From the NCBI GenBank assembly GCA_035561315.1, contig DATMXR010000284.1, forward strand, positions 1 to 9,113: DNA of 9,113 nt, given 5' to 3'. The notes under the pieces were generated by a model. The model saw only the letters and a program-made list of their open reading frames with translations. It did not search any database and was not told where the DNA came from. Source of the DNA: JAEYLA01 sp035561315 (GTDB taxonomy: Bacteria; Bacillota; Clostridia; Christensenellales; CAG-138). The position numbers and the translations under genes are program-made. The number at the start of each line of letters is the position of its first letter. Positions within the stretch are counted from its first letter, which is position 1. Below are positions 1 to 6,972 of the stretch, in pieces.

Positions 1-819
1 CTTCCACCGAGCTTTGATGCGCTTGTAGAGCAGCATCACGGGGATCTCCGCCATCGCCTGCACGAACATGCCCAGGCCGATGTGCGCGTCGGAGCCGCCA
101 AGCTCCGCGATGCGCAGCGAAAGGAACCCGTCCGAAGCGCAGATGCACATGGTGCCCACGAAATACGTCAGCACCAGCGCCACATACGGGCGGTTGTTCA
201 GCAGATAGCGGATGCAGTCTTTCAGGCTTTTGTCCGGCGCGTTTTGAAGCGTTTGCTTCGGGTTCGGGATGCCGCGCGCGGCCAGGGCCAGCACAGCATA
301 CAGCAGGGCGAGGACTATGATACCGGGCTTTGCGCCAAAAAGGTCCATCACTACGCCGAAGCCCGCGGCGGTGAACGCAAACATCAGCGAGCCGCCGCTG
401 CGCGTGGCGCCGTAGTTGAGATCGTACCCTTCGCTGATGAGGCGCATGGCCCAGGAGTCCACAAAGCTGACCATGGAGGAGATCGTGACGGCGATGCCGA
501 TAACCGCGATATGCGCGAGCGGCTTTTGCCCGCCCGAAAGCGCGAGCAGCGCAAAAAACAGGCAGCCCGCGAACATCGCAAAGAGCACCGTCTGCCTGGA
601 GCGGGAGTATTTGTCGTGCAGGTATCCCCAGAGCGGCTTTGCAAACATGTTGAACAGCGCCGCCAGCGTCAGCGCGACGCCGATTTCCATTGGGCCGTAC
701 CCGTAGGCCATCAGCACGGGCGCGATAAAACTCGCGCCCACGCAGCAAATGGCCGCGGTCGCCGCCTGCAGAATAAAAAAGCGCGCGTTTAAATCGGGCT
801 GTATCTTATGCCGAAGCAT
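1..819 (-). CDS. MFS transporter, LacY/nucleoside-symporter-like (3' end beyond window)
   Basis: This frame is open from the ATG at 819-817 to the left edge, giving 273 residues without a stop, so the C-terminus is missing. The translation is strongly hydrophobic, with putative membrane helices near residues 14-36, 43-62, 77-94, 102-120, 145-160, 166-183, 213-229 and 249-266. The loop after helix 2 reads GYLHDKYSRSR (65-75), a variant of the MFS motif A (GxxxDRxGRR). The segment YGATRSGGSLMF (136-147) resembles the YGxxRLWGSxGF signature of the MFS_1_like / nucleoside:H+ symporter group. The start is supported by GAGGAAAG about 5 nt upstream and an in-frame TGA further upstream. It lies 51 nt after the MBL-like ORF and is probably the last visible operon gene. 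The substrate cannot be read from sequence. Position suggests an aromatic compound or pathway intermediate, but this is inference only. Confidence 0.88.
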   Translation of the reverse strand, partial: MLRHKIQPDLNARFFILQAATAAICCVGASFIAPVLMAYGYGPMEIGVALTLAALFNMFAKPLWGYLHDKYSRSRQTVLFAMFAGCLFFALLALSGGQKPLAHIAVIGIAVTISSMVSFVDSWAMRLISEGYDLNYGATRSGGSLMFAFTAAGFGVVMDLFGAKPGIIVLALLYAVLALAARGIPNPKQTLQNAPDKSLKDCIRYLLNNRPYVALVLTYFVGTMCICASDGFLSLRIAELGGSDAHIGLGMFVQAMAEIPVMLLYKRIKARWK

Positions 820-870
820 CGTTCTTTCCTCAAACAATCGATCACATCATCGTATTCCGCCTGCCGGGGT

Positions 871-1161
871 TTATTCCGGCCTTCGATACAGCCCTCCGTG
901 GTAGCAGGCGATGCGCCTGACATGCGCGCACCCGTGGAGGAGGAATTTAAGCGAGGCCTCGGCCTTTGCGCGGTCCTGCGCAAAATCCAAGCGCGGCGGC
1001 TCAAAGCCGTGCGCTTTGAGCCCGGCTTCCAAAAGCGGCAGGGCGCCCGGGTATCCGCAGTCGGTGAGCACAAGCGTTTCTTCGTCCGCGAAAACGACGG
1101 GGTGCAGTTCTCCTTCGCCGTACGGGAGCGTCAGAAGGGCAAAGTTTGCCGATGCCGTCAT
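871..1161 (-). CDS. Small ORF resembling an internally deleted metallo-beta-lactamase-fold protein
   Basis: This is a 96-residue ORF whose ATG overlaps the aroE-aroK stop codon (ATGA, 1161-1158), with AAGGAGGG upstream, so translation is probably coupled. Residues 1-57 look like the N-terminus of a single-domain MBL hydrolase: LPYGEGELHPVVF, then LVLTDCGYPGALPLLEAGLKA, matching the family's opening strands and the DxGxPG turn. Residues 58-96 look like the family's C-terminus: LDF, an ASLKFL helix, then a strand ending IACYHGGLY. The whole middle is absent, including the HxHxDH metal-binding motif and later metal-ligand His/Asp residues, so a zinc hydrolase activity is very unlikely. Members of this family are usually 200-300 residues. 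Either it is a decaying remnant of an operon hydrolase or a retained small protein with another role. The family assignment rests on recall of the fold's conserved ends; the deletion is inferred. Confidence 0.6.
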   Translation of the reverse strand: MTASANFALLTLPYGEGELHPVVFADEETLVLTDCGYPGALPLLEAGLKAHGFEPPRLDFAQDRAKAEASLKFLLHGCAHVRRIACYHGGLYRRPE

Positions 1162-2393
1162 ATGCGCCCGCCCTCCTTTTCAAACGCCCGCAGCACGGCA
1201 TCCGCAGCTTCGTCCGCCGTGCCCGCGTTTTTGATGCTTTTTTCCGCCAGGGCGCGGTAGACCGGCGCGCGCGTTTCATACATGGCGGCGAGGTTTTTGG
1301 AAAGCGGCCTGCCTTTTGTCGGGAGTTCTTCTAAATCCCGCTCGATATGGAAGATGCGGCCGTTCTGCCTGAGCAGCGTCCGGTTTTCTTTGAACATGGG
1401 CGCGCCGCCGCCTGTGGCGATGATGCGGCCGCCCTCGCGCGCGGCCTCGGCCACGGCGGCCTCCTCCCGCGCGCGGAAACCGGCTTCGCCTTCCAGCGCG
1501 AATAGATCCGGTATGGACATGCCCGCCTCGCGCTCGACAAGCGCGTCGGTATCGAAAAACGGACGTCCGGTGCGCTCAGAAAGCCTCCTGCCGATTTCGG
1601 TTTTCCCCGCGCCGGGCATGCCGATGAGCACGATATTGGAAAACGCTTTGCTTAACGCTTCAATGATTTCCTCTATGCGCTCCCGCGGGATGCGCTTCAC
1701 AGAAAACAGCTCCGCGGCCGCGTGCGCCTGCGCCACCAGCATGGCAAGGCCGCCCTCGGCCCGGATGCCGCGGTCCCGCGCTTCCAGCACGAGCCGCGTA
1801 TTGAGCGGGTTGTAGACGACGTCCAGCACCCCCGCGAGACGGTCGAACAGGTCAAGCTCCACCGGGCAGGCGTTCATCTCAGGGTACATGCCTACCGGCG
1901 TGGTGTTGACCAGGATATCCGCATCCGCATGCAGGCGGATGTTCCGGTAATTGTTTTCCCCCTGGCGGGATACGGTTACGATCTCCCGCGCCCCCGCGTC
2001 CTGCGCCGCCACGCACACGGTGCGGGAGGTGCCGCCGGAGCCGAGTATGACGACCTTCCGGTCCTTTAACGCCAGGCCCGCCCGGCCCACCAGATATAAA
2101 AATCCGTTATAATCCGTGTTATGGCCGGTGATGCGGCGGCGGGTCCTGTCATAGAGCAGCGTGTTCACGCTGCCGATGCGCTGCGCTTCCCCGGTGAGTG
2201 CGGCGCAGTATTTCATGACCTCCACCTTGTAGGGGATGGTCACATTCAGGCCGCCGATATCCGGGCCGCGCAAAAAGCCCGGCAGCTCGTCCGGCGTAAG
2301 CGGGTAGAGCGCGTACTCGTACTCCGCGAGCATGTGATGGATGGCGGGGGAATGGCTGTGCGCGAGCCTTCCGCCGATCAGGCCGTATTTCAT
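1158..2393 (-). CDS. aroE/aroK: Fused shikimate 5-dehydrogenase - shikimate kinase
   Basis: This single 411-residue frame joins two consecutive shikimate-pathway enzymes. Residues 1-245 are shikimate dehydrogenase (3-dehydroshikimate + NADPH to shikimate). They carry SHSP (13-16) for substrate binding, NVTIPYK (50-56) with the catalytic Lys56, NTDYNG (92-97) with the catalytic Asp94, the NADP-binding glycine loop GSGGTSRT (118-125), NTTPVGM (163-169) and the C-terminal AQAHAAAE segment. Residues 250-411 are shikimate kinase (shikimate + ATP to shikimate-3-phosphate). They carry the Walker A GMPGAGKT (258-265), DTD (281-283) for Mg2+/shikimate, FRAREE (306-311) with the shikimate-binding Arg, ATGGGAP (326-332), the lid GRPLS (361-365) and ETRAPVYR (373-380). 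Both halves keep their catalytic residues, so both should be active. The start has AGAGGAG 4 nt upstream, 9 nt after pheA. The linker is only a few residues, so it is a true fusion, not two overlapping genes. Confidence 0.95.
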   Translation of the reverse strand: MKYGLIGGRLAHSHSPAIHHMLAEYEYALYPLTPDELPGFLRGPDIGGLNVTIPYKVEVMKYCAALTGEAQRIGSVNTLLYDRTRRRITGHNTDYNGFLYLVGRAGLALKDRKVVILGSGGTSRTVCVAAQDAGAREIVTVSRQGENNYRNIRLHADADILVNTTPVGMYPEMNACPVELDLFDRLAGVLDVVYNPLNTRLVLEARDRGIRAEGGLAMLVAQAHAAAELFSVKRIPRERIEEIIEALSKAFSNIVLIGMPGAGKTEIGRRLSERTGRPFFDTDALVEREAGMSIPDLFALEGEAGFRAREEAAVAEAAREGGRIIATGGGAPMFKENRTLLRQNGRIFHIERDLEELPTKGRPLSKNLAAMYETRAPVYRALAEKSIKNAGTADEAADAVLRAFEKEGGRI

Positions 2394-2402
2394 GCGCTCC
2401 TC

Positions 2403-3542
2403 TTATATCTCGCTGTAGCTGCCCAAGAAGGCAAAGTGCGGGTTGGTCTGGCTAAGCTCCTCCAGCAGCTCCATCACGGCGGGCGTCCATACGGAGGCCT
2501 CCAGGTCCACATAAAACAGGAACTCGAACGCGCTGTTCCAGATGGGGCGGCTTTCGAGCTTCGTGAGGTTCAGGCCCAGCACGGAGAATTTGGAGATCAT
2601 GCTGTAGAGCGAGCCGGGCGTATGGGGGACGGAAAGCATCAGGCTGATTTTGTTCGACCCCGGGTAAACGGCGGGCTCCCGCTTGATGCAGATAAAGCGC
2701 GTGTAATTGTTGGCGTTGTTCTGCACCCCTTCTTTGAGTATGGAAAGCCCGTAGAGCTTCGCGCAGTCGTGCGAGGAGATGCACGCAAGATCGGTCCGGT
2801 CGGACTGCGCCACGGTCTGCGCGGCGATGGCGGTGTTCTTGACCGAAGTGACCTTCACGCCGGGGAACTGCTCAAACAAATTGCTGCACTGATCTAAAGC
2901 GTACTCGTGCGAACAGATCTCCTTGATATCCGCAAGCTTTATGCCGGGCTTCGCCATCAAAAAGTGGTTCACATGCAGCCGGACGCTGCGCACGATGGAA
3001 AACTCGAATTTGTGCAGCAGGTCGTACACGCCGTTGACGGAGCCGGAGGAGCTGTTTTCAATGGGCAGCACGCCGTATTCGCACAGCCCGCTCTCTACCG
3101 CCTGGAACACGGCCTCGAACGTGCGGAAATACATGATGTCGGAGGCGGCGAACAGCTTGTCGCACGCAAGCTGGGAATACGCGCCCTCCACGCCCTGGCA
3201 GGCCACCACGGCGGCGGCGGGGAACACGGCGTCCACCGGCATCTGCGCGGCGCGCAGCTGCTCCGTCAGCGCCCCGCTTTTGGTCGTAAGCCGCTGCTGG
3301 TAGGAGCGGCTCATTTCAAACAGGTTCGAAAACAGCATCCTTGCGTAGGCGCCCATTTCGTCGCCCGCCAGGCGGGAAACGCGCAGCATCACCTCGCGCT
3401 CGCGCGCTTTGTTGAGTATGGGCAGGTCGTTGTGCTCCTTGTAAAGCGCCACCTCGCGGGAAAGCTCCATGCGCTCGCGAAACAGCGCGACCAGTCCGTC
3501 GTCCACCTCGTCGATCCTGCCTCTGATTTGCTCAAGATCCAT
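2403..3542 (-). CDS. pheA: Chorismate mutase / prephenate dehydratase with ACT domain (P-protein)
   Basis: This 379-residue bifunctional enzyme converts chorismate to prephenate and then phenylpyruvate, the phenylalanine precursor. Residues 1-85 are an AroQ-type all-helical chorismate mutase: LEQIRGRIDEVDDGLVALF with the active-site Arg near 8, then the R..LS..VA..K pattern and the KAREREV segment around 45-51. Residues 112-285 are prephenate dehydratase, with GVEGAYSQ (117-124), the central IENSSSGSV (161-169) and NNYTRF (278-283) holding the catalytic Thr281. Residues 297-379 are an ACT regulatory domain, with TPGSLYSMISKFSVLGLNL (308-326) and ESRP (330-333), the motif linked to phenylalanine binding. 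Feedback inhibition by Phe is therefore expected. AAGGAG precedes the ATG by 8 nt. Length and domain order match the usual P-protein. The spacer to aroC (43 nt) is the longest inside the main biosynthetic block. Confidence 0.96.
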   Translation of the reverse strand: MDLEQIRGRIDEVDDGLVALFRERMELSREVALYKEHNDLPILNKAREREVMLRVSRLAGDEMGAYARMLFSNLFEMSRSYQQRLTTKSGALTEQLRAAQMPVDAVFPAAAVVACQGVEGAYSQLACDKLFAASDIMYFRTFEAVFQAVESGLCEYGVLPIENSSSGSVNGVYDLLHKFEFSIVRSVRLHVNHFLMAKPGIKLADIKEICSHEYALDQCSNLFEQFPGVKVTSVKNTAIAAQTVAQSDRTDLACISSHDCAKLYGLSILKEGVQNNANNYTRFICIKREPAVYPGSNKISLMLSVPHTPGSLYSMISKFSVLGLNLTKLESRPIWNSAFEFLFYVDLEASVWTPAVMELLEELSQTNPHFAFLGSYSEI

Positions 3543-3557
3543 CGTATACGCTCCTTT

Positions 3558-3584
3558 AAATATAGAAAGTTCAAATATAGAAAG
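3558..3584. repeat. Two direct 12-bp repeats (AAATATAGAAAG) in the aroC-pheA spacer
   Basis: AAATATAGAAAG occurs at 3558-3569 and again at 3573-3584, separated by TTC, giving a 15-bp period. It fills most of the short AT-rich spacer between aroC and pheA, in otherwise GC-rich DNA. Read on the minus strand each copy contains TATATT, which resembles a -10 hexamer, but no convincing -35 partner is visible. It may be a simple tandem duplication, or weak spacing/promoter DNA for pheA. Confidence 0.6.
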
Positions 3585-3585
3585 C

Positions 3586-4662
3586 TTAAAGCATCATATC
3601 GAGCAGCACGCAGGCGGCGGCGGCTTCCGCCACCGGCACGGCGCGGGGGACGATGCAGGGATCGTGCCGGCCGTGGATGATGAGCGTTTCGGGCTCGAGA
3701 GTCTGCATGTTTACACTTTGTTGCGGCTTCGCGATCGAGGGCGTCGGCTTGAACGTCACGCGGAACAGAAGCGGCATGCCGGAGGAGATGCCGCCGAGCA
3801 CGCCGCCGTGGTTGTTGGAAAGGGGCAGCACGCGCCTGCCCGCCACGCCAAACGGGTCGTTGTTCTCCGACCCTTTCAGCGCCGCGGCAGCGAACCCCAG
3901 CCCGAACTCCACGCCCTTTACGGCGGGGATGCCGAACAGCACGGGCGCAAGCCTGCTCTCTATCCCGCCGAACATGCCGCGTCCCAGTTTTCCCGGCTCC
4001 AGGCCGATGGCGCAGCATTCCACTATACCGCCCACGGAATCCCCTTCCTTTGCCGCCTCCAGGATCGCTTCCCGCATGCGCGCGCCCGCTTCCGGGTCAA
4101 GTACCGGGAACTCCGCTGCGCTTGCATAGAGCAATTCTTGTTTCGTGACGGCGACGGGATCATAGGGCATGTCAGCAATGCCCGCAATCGCCGCAATATG
4201 CGCGCCGATCGTGACGCCGCGCCGGGCGAGGATCTGCTTTGCGACGCCGCCCGCCACGCACAGCGGGGCGGTCAGGCGGCCGGAAAAATGTCCGCCGCCG
4301 CGCAGGTCGGCGTGTTCGCCGTCCCGCAGCATGGCGGCAAAATCCGCGTGGCCGGGGCGGGGGACGGCCTTTACATCCGAATAATCGTTTGAGCGCGCGT
4401 TTGTGTTCCGTATCACGGCGCAGACGGGCGCGCCGCAGGTATAGCCGTCAATGAGGCCGGAAAGGAATTCCGGCTCGTCCGCTTCCTTCCTTTTGGTGGC
4501 GTAGGCCGCGTTTCCCGGCGCGCGCCGCCCCAAAAACGCCCGAAGCGCGTCGATATCGACCGCCTCGCCCGCGGGCAGGCCGTCTATGACGACGCCTATG
4601 GCTTCCCCGTGGGACTGGCCGAATATTTGAAAGCGCACGCGCTCCCCGAAACTAGACGACAT
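3586..4662 (-). CDS. aroC: Chorismate synthase
   Basis: This 358-residue enzyme makes chorismate from EPSP using reduced FMN, the last common step of the pathway. The family signature GQSHGEAIG (15-23) holds the first catalytic His; RPGHAD (102-107) holds the second conserved His. GGGHFSGRLTA (122-132) is the FMN/substrate loop, and GRHDPCIVPRAVPV (331-344) is the C-terminal signature. The frame stays open to 4839, but the start is set at 4662: MSSSFGERVRFQIFGQSHG is the normal family N-terminus, and GGGAGG lies just upstream. The extra 59 codons are the opposite reading of the aroA 3' end. It overlaps aroA by 11 nt. The loop at 125-132 departs from the textbook GGRSSARETA form. This appears to be a variant type rather than damage, because the surrounding residues are intact. 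Confidence 0.96.
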   Translation of the reverse strand: MSSSFGERVRFQIFGQSHGEAIGVVIDGLPAGEAVDIDALRAFLGRRAPGNAAYATKRKEADEPEFLSGLIDGYTCGAPVCAVIRNTNARSNDYSDVKAVPRPGHADFAAMLRDGEHADLRGGGHFSGRLTAPLCVAGGVAKQILARRGVTIGAHIAAIAGIADMPYDPVAVTKQELLYASAAEFPVLDPEAGARMREAILEAAKEGDSVGGIVECCAIGLEPGKLGRGMFGGIESRLAPVLFGIPAVKGVEFGLGFAAAALKGSENNDPFGVAGRRVLPLSNNHGGVLGGISSGMPLLFRVTFKPTPSIAKPQQSVNMQTLEPETLIIHGRHDPCIVPRAVPVAEAAAACVLLDMML

Positions 4663-5911
4663 GGACGTTCCCTCCCAGCCTGGCGAACTCTTCAAAGAAC
4701 GAGGGGTACGATTTTTGCACGCACTCCGCCCCGCACAGCGTGGTCTCTCCCTCCGCCCTGCTCGCGGCGATTGCCGCGGCCATGGCGATGCGGTGGTCGT
4801 TGCAGCAGTCCACTTTGGCGCCTTTGAGCTTTTCCCCATCCCCGGTGATAATCAGCGCGTCCTCGAGCTCCTTTATGCGCACGCCCAGCGCGCGCAGCAT
4901 CCGCGTGGTGGCGGCAAGGCGGTCGCTTTCCTTCAGACGCAGGCGCTTCGCGTTGGCGAGGTGGGTCTGCCCCCTGGCGCACGCGCCCAGCGCGGCGAGT
5001 ATGGGCACAAGGTCCGGCTTCTCCGAAACGTCCGCAACGATGCCGCGAAGCTCGCCCGGGGAAACGAGCACGGCGCCGTCAATAACCTCCACGTTCGCGC
5101 CGAAGCGCTGCAGCAGCTCCAGTATGGCAAAATCCGGCTGGTGGGTGGTAACGGAAAGCCCCGTGCAGGCAACGAGCCCATGCAGCGCCCCCGCCGCCAA
5201 AAAGAAGGCGGCGTTGGACCAATCCCCCTCCACGGCGACGGAGCCGGGCGAGCGGTAGGTCTGCCCGCCGGGCACATAAAACCCGCTGGGCCGAGGGTGG
5301 GCCTCTATGCGGAATTTCGTAAGCGCGGCCCGCGTCAATTCCACATAGCCCGACGATTCGAGCGGGCTCAATAATCTGATCTCGCTGTCCCCGTACAGCA
5401 GCGGCAGCGCGAGGAGCAGGCCGGAAATGTACTGGGAACTGACGTTGCCGTCTATTTCAAACACGCCCGCGCGCAGCCGCCCGGCGAGCGTCAGCGGCAG
5501 GTGCGCGCTGTCGGCCGCGGTGCCGTTTACGCGCAGGCACCGGAGCAATTCCTCCACGGGCCGCTCGGGCAGCCGCCCGCGCCCCGTGATATGTACGGTA
5601 TCATAGCGCGCCGCCGCCACGGGGATCAAAAGCCGCAGCGTCGTCCCGCTTTCCCCGCAATCGAGCGCGGGCGCGCGCTTTTTGCCCTGCTGCGGGAATA
5701 TGTCCAGGCCCTCCGGTGTGTCGAGCACCGTGGTGTCGAGCTCCCGCAGGCAGGAGACGGTAGCGGTAATATCCGCCGATCGGCCGGAAAGCAGCACCTG
5801 CGTCGGGCTGGCCGCAAGGGACGCGGCGATGAGCAGCCTGTGCGCGTCGGATTTTGAGGGTATGGCGCAAAACCGCCCGCCCAGGGCCGAACCCCGTATC
5901 ACTGCCTGCAT
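4652..5911 (-). CDS. aroA: 3-phosphoshikimate 1-carboxyvinyltransferase (EPSP synthase)
   Basis: This 419-residue enzyme joins shikimate-3-phosphate and PEP to give EPSP. Conserved elements in order are PSKSDAHR (18-25, substrate Lys and Arg), CGESGTTLRLL (85-95, PEP/glyphosate-contact loop), RGRLPERP (111-118), DGNVSSQYISGLLLALPLL (154-172, shikimate-3-phosphate binding), the catalytic Asp and Lys region including RLRLKESDR (323-331), and NDHRIAMA (371-378). The length fits the family (about 420-450). In the PEP loop, Leu94 stands where the E. coli enzyme has Pro101, and Glu87-Ser88 replace Asn94-Ala95, while the Gly (89) and Thr (90) positions are kept. This pattern is familiar from Firmicute enzymes. 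The start overlaps aroB by 13 nt and has GGAGGG upstream; the stop overlaps aroC by 11 nt, suggesting coupled translation. Confidence 0.96.
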   Translation of the reverse strand: MQAVIRGSALGGRFCAIPSKSDAHRLLIAASLAASPTQVLLSGRSADITATVSCLRELDTTVLDTPEGLDIFPQQGKKRAPALDCGESGTTLRLLIPVAAARYDTVHITGRGRLPERPVEELLRCLRVNGTAADSAHLPLTLAGRLRAGVFEIDGNVSSQYISGLLLALPLLYGDSEIRLLSPLESSGYVELTRAALTKFRIEAHPRPSGFYVPGGQTYRSPGSVAVEGDWSNAAFFLAAGALHGLVACTGLSVTTHQPDFAILELLQRFGANVEVIDGAVLVSPGELRGIVADVSEKPDLVPILAALGACARGQTHLANAKRLRLKESDRLAATTRMLRALGVRIKELEDALIITGDGEKLKGAKVDCCNDHRIAMAAAIAASRAEGETTLCGAECVQKSYPSFFEEFARLGGNVHVV

Positions 5912-6972
5912 GCGTCGCCCTCCATTCCGTCATTGAAAAAGGAGAATACTTCAGAAACCGGGAACTCCAGCGCCTCGCACCTGCCGATTTCGCGCGGCAC
6001 GATGAGCGAGATGCTGCCGCCCCTGCGCTTTTTGTCCGCGAGCGCGGCTTCGTACAGCGCGTCCGCGGGGTAGGGGGAGCGGGTGGGGAGCGCATTGCGC
6101 CCGAGCATCCATAAAATTTCATCCCGGCAATCCTTGGCGCACAGCCCGCGCCTGTACGCCGCGCGGGCGACGACCGCCATGCCCACGGCCACGGCGTGGC
6201 CGTGGGGGATCGCATATCCGCTGCATGTTTCTACCGCGTGCCCGGCGGTGTGGCCGAAGTTCAATAAACGGCGGACGCCAAGCTCAAACTCGTCCTCCCG
6301 CACGATCTCGCCTTTTATGGCGACGCAGCGCGCGATGACGGCTTCCAAGGCTTCGCCGCTTAAGGGTTCCGAAAACCGGCGGAACAGGTCCGCGTCCCAT
6401 ATGACGCCGTACTTGATGCATTCCGAGAGGCCGTCCCGGAACACTTCTTCGGGCAGGGTATATAGCGTATCCGTATCGCAGAGCACCAAAGAGGGCTGGT
6501 AGAACGCGCCCGCCAGGTTTTTGCCCGCGCTGAGGTCTATCCCCGTCTTGCCGCCCACGGAGGAGTCCACGGCGGAAAGCAATGTCGTGGGCAGCTGCAC
6601 ATAGCGGATGCCGCGCAGGTACACGGCCGCGGCAAACCCCGCCAGGTCGCCCGTTACGCCGCCCCCCAGGGCGGCGACGCAGTCCGTCCGCGTGATCCGC
6701 TTTTCGCCCATGAACTCCAATAAATTGGAGAGCGTATGGATGTTTTTGCTCGCTTCCCCGGCGGGGAAGGAAAAGCGCTCCACCGCATACCCGGCCTCGG
6801 ATAAGAAGTTTGCGGCAGCGTCGCCGTAGAGCCTGTCCACGGTAGCGTCGGATACCAGCGCCACGGTGCATTTGGGCTGTACGGTAAGCAAAGCGCGGCC
6901 CGCGTCCTTTAACAGCCCGCCGCCGATCAGGACGTCATAGGATCTGGATGTCCGGATGGGAACCGTCCGCAT
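5899..6972 (-). CDS. aroB: 3-dehydroquinate synthase
   Basis: This 357-residue NAD- and metal-dependent cyclase converts DAHP to 3-dehydroquinate. Visible hallmarks are GEASKN (72-77), the dinucleotide loop GGGVTGDLAGF (103-113), PTTLLSAVDSSVGGKT (128-143), SECIKYG (183-189) with a metal-ligand Glu, NFGHTAGHAVE (238-248) and the second metal His in PHGHAVAVGM (256-265), then DKKRRGG (313-319). The length is typical. The ATG at 6972 is supported by a normal N-terminus (RSYDVLIGGGLL) and by GAGGAGG upstream. It starts 38 nt inside the end of tyrA, an unusually long overlap for this operon, yet both protein ends look natural. The stop overlaps the aroA start by 13 nt. Confidence 0.96.
   Translation of the reverse strand: MRTVPIRTSRSYDVLIGGGLLKDAGRALLTVQPKCTVALVSDATVDRLYGDAAANFLSEAGYAVERFSFPAGEASKNIHTLSNLLEFMGEKRITRTDCVAALGGGVTGDLAGFAAAVYLRGIRYVQLPTTLLSAVDSSVGGKTGIDLSAGKNLAGAFYQPSLVLCDTDTLYTLPEEVFRDGLSECIKYGVIWDADLFRRFSEPLSGEALEAVIARCVAIKGEIVREDEFELGVRRLLNFGHTAGHAVETCSGYAIPHGHAVAVGMAVVARAAYRRGLCAKDCRDEILWMLGRNALPTRSPYPADALYEAALADKKRRGGSISLIVPREIGRCEALEFPVSEVFSFFNDGMEGDACRQ

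Noticed and set aside
82..792. Long plus-strand open frame opposite the MFS gene, and similar plus-strand frames throughout (for example 2121-2897, 2907-3680, 3469-4392 and 4661-5374).
   Set aside because: They are rich in Arg, His, Ala and Gly without recognisable domains, lie antisense to well-identified genes, and are explained by the GC-rich codon usage of the minus-strand genes.
3389..4018. 209-residue minus-strand frame overlapping aroC and pheA.
   Set aside because: Its sequence is an out-of-frame shadow of both genes, low-complexity and basic, with no domain signature.
4663..4839. Upstream in-frame extension of aroC giving a 417-residue protein.
   Set aside because: The extra 59 residues are Arg/Pro/Ser-rich out-of-frame reading of the aroA 3' end. 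The conserved AroC N-terminus and a good ribosome binding site place the start at 4662.
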